From NCBI RefSeq assembly GCF_023022985.1, contig NZ_CP095461.1:3410001-3474000 (forward strand): DNA of 64,000 nt, written 5' to 3'. Origin of the DNA: Arthrobacter gengyunqii. GTDB taxonomy: Bacteria; Actinomycetota; Actinomycetes; Actinomycetales; Micrococcaceae. Below the pieces are notes generated by a model, which ran no database searches, was not told the origin of the DNA, and was given only the letters and a program-made list of their open reading frames with translations. A program made the translations under genes and the position numbers. Shown here piece after piece: positions 60,005 to 64,000 of the stretch. Within the stretch, counting starts at the first letter, position 1. Each line of letters starts with the position of its first letter.

Positions 60005-60016
60005 GGGAGGTGCGCG

Positions 60017-60448
60017 GTGCCCGTGTTTTCCTCAGGCCCCGCGCCGCGTTCCGGCAGCGCGAATGAGCAACCGGCCACCCGCGGCTCAACCCTTCCCGCC
60101 GGATTCGCGTCGCCCGCCCAGGACTATTACGACGCCGGCATTGACCTGAACCGGCATCTGATCCGCGACGCCACCTCAACGTTCATCATGCGGGTCGCCG
60201 GCAATGCCATGGACGGAGCCGGCATCAGTGACGGAGACGAGCTGATCGTGGACCGTTCGCTGACCCCCAAAGACGGGTCCGTCGTCGTCGCCGTCCTCAA
60301 CGGAGAGCTGATCATCCGGCGGTTGCTGCTCACGGGACAGGGCATCTTCCTGCACGCGGAGAGCCCGGATTCAGAAGACATCCGGGTACCGGACCCGGCG
60401 GAACTGTCCGTCTGGGGCGTCGTGACCCGGTGTCTGCACCATGTTTGA
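60017..60448 (+). CDS. umuD: UmuD-like S24 protein lacking the catalytic Ser and Lys
   Basis: A 143-residue UmuD/LexA-fold protein beside umuC. Homology is clear ([42 protein letters not shown]). The self-cleavage Ser in the usual GDSM motif is Ala64 here (GNAM), and the Lys in the TVKKL-type strand is Arg101 (IIRRL). An Ala-Gly pair at 28-29 matches the position of the UmuD cleavage site. It should therefore not cleave itself in cis, and may act uncut or be cut by another protease. The GTG at 60017 has GGGAGG in front; it is under a LexA box. Confidence 0.85.
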   Translation: MPVFSSGPAPRSGSANEQPATRGSTLPAGFASPAQDYYDAGIDLNRHLIRDATSTFIMRVAGNAMDGAGISDGDELIVDRSLTPKDGSVVVAVLNGELIIRRLLLTGQGIFLHAESPDSEDIRVPDPAELSVWGVVTRCLHHV

Positions 60449-60477
60449 TTTGCCTTACCACCACAGTGCGGCGTGCC

Positions 60478-61764
60478 ATGGCTGAGCGGCACCGCATCGC
60501 CCTGGTGGACGTGAACAGTTTCTACGTCTCCTGCGAGCGCGTCTTCGACCCTTTGCTGGCCGGCATTCCCGTGGTCGTCCTGTCCAACAATGACGGCTGC
60601 GTGGTGGCGCGCTCCGATGAGGCCAAAGCCCTGGGCATCAAGACGGGTGAGCCGTGGTTCAAGCTGGCGGAGGCCGCTCCGAAGCTGGGCCTGGTGCAGC
60701 GCTCCAGCAACTATGAGCTGTACGGGGATCTGAGCTCACGCGTGATGCAGCTGCTGGCACGCTTCTCCTCCGAGCAGGAGATCTATTCCATTGACGAGTG
60801 TTTCCTGCACCTGCACGGCACCGATGAGGAACTGCGGAACCGGGGCACTGACATTCGTGCCGCCGTGGCAAAGAACATCGGCCTGCCGGTCTGCGTGGGG
60901 ATCGGCCCGACCAAAACCCTGGCCAAATTCGCGAACCGGATCGCCAAGCAGAATCCGCACATGGGCGGGGTCTGCAACCTCGACACCCTGGATCCCGCCG
61001 TCGTCGACACCATCATGTCCCGTGTGCCGGTCACCGGACTGTGGGGCGTGGGCGCGCGCAACGGTGCCCGGCTGAACGCGCTGGGCATCCACACCGTCGC
61101 GGATCTGCGCGCCGCTGATCCCGCCGTCATCCGCGCGAAGTTCTCCGTGGTGCTGCAGCGCACGGTGCTGGAGCTGAACGGCACCGCCTGCATTCCCATG
61201 GAAACCGAGTCCGCGGACAAGCAGCAGGTCCTCTTTTCGCGCAGCTTCGCGACGCCGGTTACTACGCGGGAATCGATGCGTCAGGTCATGAGCCTGTACG
61301 CCCAAAAAGCGGCCATTCGGCTTGCCAAGGAGGGGCAGCTGGCCAGCGTCATGACCGTCTTTGCGTCCACCTCGCGGTTCAGCGGCACTGAAGCGTCCTC
61401 ACCCTCGGCCACGGTCCGGCTCCAGCGGCCCACCGCGGATCCGCTGGTGCTCACCCGGGCCGCGATCACCGCCATGGACTCTCAGGTGGTGGAGGGCGCC
61501 CGGTACGCCAAGGCCGGGATCATGCTCACCGGCCTCTCCCCCGCCGGCGCCGAGCCGGTGTTCGACCTGTTCGATGCCGGACCCGAACAGAAGGACATCG
61601 GGCCGCTGCTGGCTCAGGTCACCGACAAGTACGGTGCCGCCAGCATTGGCCTGGGCCTGGCCGGAATGTCCTCGGCCAAGCCGGACTGGACCATGGCCCG
61701 GAACTTCGCCTCTCCCCGCTACACCACCGAATGGTCCGACCTGCCGGTGGTCAAGGCGGTTTAG
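60478..61764 (+). CDS. umuC: UmuC, Y-family DNA polymerase V catalytic subunit
   Basis: A 428-residue Y-family polymerase. The acidic residues D11 (VDVNSFY) and D106/E107 (YSIDECFL) are intact, the steric-gate region is [12 protein letters not shown], and [17 protein letters not shown] is the conserved palm. The C-terminal UmuC domain (DUF4113-like end) is complete. It copies past DNA lesions in the SOS response together with UmuD. The ATG at 60478 gives the standard N terminus; the site before it is weak, so coupling to umuD is likely. A GTG at 60430 is in frame. Confidence 0.93.
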   Translation: MAERHRIALVDVNSFYVSCERVFDPLLAGIPVVVLSNNDGCVVARSDEAKALGIKTGEPWFKLAEAAPKLGLVQRSSNYELYGDLSSRVMQLLARFSSEQEIYSIDECFLHLHGTDEELRNRGTDIRAAVAKNIGLPVCVGIGPTKTLAKFANRIAKQNPHMGGVCNLDTLDPAVVDTIMSRVPVTGLWGVGARNGARLNALGIHTVADLRAADPAVIRAKFSVVLQRTVLELNGTACIPMETESADKQQVLFSRSFATPVTTRESMRQVMSLYAQKAAIRLAKEGQLASVMTVFASTSRFSGTEASSPSATVRLQRPTADPLVLTRAAITAMDSQVVEGARYAKAGIMLTGLSPAGAEPVFDLFDAGPEQKDIGPLLAQVTDKYGAASIGLGLAGMSSAKPDWTMARNFASPRYTTEWSDLPVVKAV

Positions 61765-62129
61765 CCGTTTTGGCTGTCCACGGACTCGACAACCACACGT
61801 TCCGCCGCCCGGCCAGCCTTGACGGAGGCCGCAATGACAAGCCCCAGCGCGACCAGGCAGCCCGCGATGGCGATGAGGGCACCTGTTTCGTCCGTGATGC
61901 CGGGCAGCATCAGCGAAAGAACAGCGGCGACAGCGAAGGCCGCGCTCGAAGCGTGCAGAAGGAGCCGCGCCGCACGGTGCCCGGCTAGCCACGCGTCGGC
62001 CGAGTGGGTCACGTAGCCCACCCGGATGCCGACTCCTGAATTCACCCCGAGCTGGCCTCTTGCGGTTGCTTCCGCGGTCCAAGACACGGCGACGGCGGAC
62101 ACGATCAGAACGAATTCCAGTAACCCCAT
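61761..62129 (-). CDS. SdpI-like membrane protein, first paralog
   Basis: A 122-residue protein with three hydrophobic segments (about 1-18, 60-77, 84-102). The stretch [20 protein letters not shown] resembles the conserved loop of the SdpI family (immunity to the SDP toxin in Bacillus). It is about 60% identical by eye to the protein at 63594-63965. It ends overlapping the umuC stop by 4 bp. Confidence 0.65.
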   Translation of the reverse strand: MGLLEFVLIVSAVAVSWTAEATARGQLGVNSGVGIRVGYVTHSADAWLAGHRAARLLLHASSAAFAVAAVLSLMLPGITDETGALIAIAGCLVALGLVIAASVKAGRAAERVVVESVDSQNG

Positions 62130-62163
62130 TGCGGAAGTCTAGTCGCGCACTGCCGGGACGCCG

Positions 62164-62553
62164 TTACTCCGGCACGGACCGTTTGGCTCCGGCACCGCCG
62201 GACTCAGGGACCGGAAACTCAACCAGGCTGGCGGTGATTCCGGCCAGGAACTGCGCCCCCAAACCCGTCAGGGAGATCTCCTTGCGTTTAGCCCCCGTGC
62301 GTGGGACATCAACCTCTGCGCTGTGCAGGAGACCGCTGTCCTGCAGTCTTTTCAGGGTGCGGTAGAGACTGCGTTCGGTGATCTGCCATCCGGTGCTTGC
62401 GGCAACCGCCGCTGCAACACTGGCCACCGTCACCGGCTGACGCTCGGCGACCGCCCGCAAAACCACCGGCGTCAACATCGACTTTTTGTAGGTCTCCACC
62501 CAGGATTCGACCCGGGCTTCCACCCATTCCTGCTCCTCCCCGGGATGGGCCAC
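62164..62553 (-). CDS. PadR/MarR-like winged-helix regulator
   Basis: A 129-residue protein. After a charged N-terminal helix (EEQEWVEARVESWVETYKKS) come MLTPVVLRAVAERQPVTVAS and ITERSLYRTLKRLQDSGLL, the winged helix. The C terminus is short. The GTG at 62553 has GGGAGG in front and starts 2 bp after the stop of the membrane protein gene, so they form an operon. It may regulate that gene and the SdpI-like neighbours. Confidence 0.75.
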   Translation of the reverse strand: MAHPGEEQEWVEARVESWVETYKKSMLTPVVLRAVAERQPVTVASVAAAVAASTGWQITERSLYRTLKRLQDSGLLHSAEVDVPRTGAKRKEISLTGLGAQFLAGITASLVEFPVPESGGAGAKRSVPE

Positions 62554-62555
62554 GC

Positions 62556-63008
62556 TCAGTCCTCCCAGCCGCGGCCCAGCACGACGCCGGCGAGATGGAT
62601 CAGCAGCCCGGCTCCCCAGGCGGCACTCATCACCAGGGTGGCACCGAACCACGGGGTGGCCAGAAGCTCATGGGCAGCGGCGCCGTCGGCTCCGCCGGAA
62701 GAACCCAGGGACAGCGTACGGATGACGGCATGCAGGTTGAAGGACGCCGTTACGGTGACAAACGCAAGGGTGTGCGCGATGGCCGGCCCGAAACGGATCT
62801 TGGTGAGTTTCCGGCGGGTGCACCAGAACCAGACGGCGATTCCGACTGCAACGAGGGCCGTGAGGACACCGGCGAGAAGGGTAATTCCTCCTCCGGTGAA
62901 GGCGATCACTGCTTGTATTGCCGTCATGGCAACCACCAGAACCAGAAGGTACGGCAGGAGCACGGATCGGGCGTTGACTGAAGCCTGAGGCAGAGTGGAA
63001 GTAGTCAT
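62556..63008 (-). CDS. Four-helix membrane protein (2TM-domain-like), first gene of operon
   Basis: A 150-residue protein with four hydrophobic segments (about 17-38, 43-63, 78-95, 120-143). The end AWGAGLLIHLAGVVLGRGWE recalls the 2TM domain family. Function unknown. Leaderless: TACAGT lies 7 nt before the ATG at 63008. Confidence 0.65.
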   Translation of the reverse strand: MTTSTLPQASVNARSVLLPYLLVLVVAMTAIQAVIAFTGGGITLLAGVLTALVAVGIAVWFWCTRRKLTKIRFGPAIAHTLAFVTVTASFNLHAVIRTLSLGSSGGADGAAAHELLATPWFGATLVMSAAWGAGLLIHLAGVVLGRGWED

Positions 63009-63015
63009 GTGCGGC

Positions 63016-63021
63016 ACTGTA
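63016..63021 (-). promoter_or_regulatory. -10 box TACAGT of the membrane protein/regulator operon
   Basis: On the minus strand TACAGT ends 7 nt before the ATG at 63008. Confidence 0.65.
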
Positions 63022-63093
63022 CCAATGGAACACTACCTGCGGAAGAGGGATCCGGCGGATGCCGGATCCCCGAAGCCGTGCGACGCTGGTTGC

Positions 63094-63516
63094 ATGGACT
63101 TGACGGTGTCGCCCGCGCTCACGATTCCCGCCTCGGAACTTGCCTGGCGCTTCTCGCGCTCGTCCGGCCCCGGCGGACAGCATGTCAACACCTCCGACAG
63201 CCGCGTGGCGCTGTCCTGGAATGTGGCCGCTTCGACGTCGCTGTCGGATACCCAGCGGCAGATCCTGCTGCGACGCCTCAAGCGGCGTCTGATCGCGGGA
63301 ACCATCACCGTCACCGCCTCCGAGCAGCGCTCCCAGCTGCGCAACCGGGAGATTGCCCTGACCAAACTTGCCGAGATGGTGGCGGACGGTCTTACTCCCG
63401 AAGCTGCCCTGCGCCGAAAGACCAAGCCGACCCGAGGCTCAAACTATCGACGTCTCGATGCCAAGAAACAACGGGGCGCCACCAAACGCCAGCGGCAGCG
63501 CCCGCCGACCGATTAG
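63094..63516 (+). CDS. arfB: Alternative ribosome-rescue factor, peptidyl-tRNA hydrolase ArfB
   Basis: A 140-residue release-factor-like protein. The GGQ catalytic motif is at residues 27-29 (SSGPGGQHVNTSDSR), and the C-terminal basic tail (RRLDAKKQRGATKRQRQR) would enter the empty mRNA channel of a stalled ribosome. It hydrolyses peptidyl-tRNA on non-stop ribosomes, a backup to tmRNA, which is encoded 23 kb away. The ATG at 63094 was chosen by homology; no strong ribosome binding site is seen. Confidence 0.9.
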   Translation: MDLTVSPALTIPASELAWRFSRSSGPGGQHVNTSDSRVALSWNVAASTSLSDTQRQILLRRLKRRLIAGTITVTASEQRSQLRNREIALTKLAEMVADGLTPEAALRRKTKPTRGSNYRRLDAKKQRGATKRQRQRPPTD

Positions 63517-63593
63517 CTACCCGCCGGCACATTCCCGGCCGATGTCTCGGAGTTTCAGATCGCAGGACAGTTCAGCGGGCACGGCGGCCTCCT

Positions 63594-63965
63594 TCAGACA
63601 GCACCTTGCGCATCAACGGACCTGACGACCGTGACTTCAGCTGCCCGGTTGGCCTTAATGGAGGCGGCGATCACCAGACCCAGTGAGGCCAGGCAAGCAG
63701 CGACTCCGATGGTGCTGCCGGTTGCCTCTGAGATCCCAGGCAAAGTCAGGAGCAGAATCCCGACTACCGCCAACAGCGCCGCCGCAGCATGGAGGAGGAC
63801 TCTGGCGGCGCGATGCCCGGACAACCAGGCCTCTGGGGAGTAGGTCACGTATCCAACCCGAAGACCTATAACGCGATTGACGCCAATTTTCCCGCGAGCA
63901 GTGGCCTCAGCCGAGCATGAGAACGCAACCGCGGCCAAGATCAAGATAATTCCCATAAACCCCAT
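63594..63965 (-). CDS. SdpI-like membrane protein, second paralog
   Basis: A 123-residue paralog of the protein at 61761-62129 with the same three hydrophobic segments and the loop GLRVGYVTYSPEAWLSGHRA. The two flank the winged-helix/membrane operon and arfB. The divergence (about 60% identity) speaks for an old duplication. Function unknown. Confidence 0.65.
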   Translation of the reverse strand: MGFMGIILILAAVAFSCSAEATARGKIGVNRVIGLRVGYVTYSPEAWLSGHRAARVLLHAAAALLAVVGILLLTLPGISEATGSTIGVAACLASLGLVIAASIKANRAAEVTVVRSVDAQGAV

Positions 63966-64000
63966 ACGAGCACCCTAGCGGGTAACTGCATCTTGCCGGG

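Overview
The window is high-GC DNA from an actinobacterium, most likely Arthrobacter or a close Micrococcaceae relative. The pointers are the overall gene style, a bifunctional-type PutA, DinB/TIGR03086-type (mycothiol-associated) proteins, a DUF222-HNH endonuclease, an actinobacterial tmRNA tag ending in DFALAA, a guanidine-III riboswitch, and many genes that lack a Shine-Dalgarno site but carry a TANNNT -10 box 5-7 nt before the start codon (leaderless transcription). It reads as ordinary chromosome. I see no insertion sequence, prophage, CRISPR array, rRNA or tRNA.

Layout. 1-9.4 kb: the 5' part of putA with a divergent LysR regulator, a PRC-barrel/DUF2382 stress protein, an acyl-CoA ligase, then a minus-strand cluster of SDR oxidoreductase, M20 amidohydrolase, AbgT-type transporter and ATP-grasp ligase. 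9.5-17 kb: phosphoribosyltransferase, SGNH hydrolase, DinB protein, HdeD-like membrane protein, ammonium transporter, PoxB-like ThDP enzyme and GntP permease. 17-25 kb: small accessory genes, including a histidine-kinase relic before gtrA, a TetR-like protein without its DNA-binding domain beside a 25-bp palindrome, and a frameshifted RibD-type reductase. 25-31 kb: a TetR-controlled ABC operon, a secreted hydrolase, a PadR/HAAS pair and a LysE/Lrp divergent pair. 32-41 kb: hydrolase, flavin reductase, MarR, the galTK operon, an orphan NMT1/THI5-like binding protein, ssrA (tmRNA) and a P-loop kinase. 41-48 kb: a ThDP decarboxylase/synthase behind the remnant of an MFS transporter, an SMP-30 lactonase, the guanidine-III riboswitch with two SMR exporter genes, an APC permease and an MFS transporter. 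48-64 kb: small membrane proteins, DUF222-HNH endonuclease, an Nramp metal transporter, thioredoxin reductase, three GNAT acetyltransferases, a DrrAB-like ABC exporter, an SOS-boxed umuDC pair and a cluster with two SdpI-like paralogs, a winged-helix regulator and ArfB.

How genes work together. Clear functional units are: the divergent lysR-putA pair; the AbgT/M20/ATP-grasp transport-hydrolysis cluster; the ABC ATPase-permease-TetR operon; PadR with its HAAS membrane partner; galT-galK (Leloir pathway); riboswitch-controlled guanidinium export; SOS-inducible UmuD/UmuC translesion synthesis; and two ribosome-rescue routes (tmRNA and ArfB). The most unusual item is the UmuD homolog: it keeps the fold and a cleavage-site-like Ala-Gly but has Ala and Arg where the catalytic Ser and Lys should be, so it should not be able to self-cleave.
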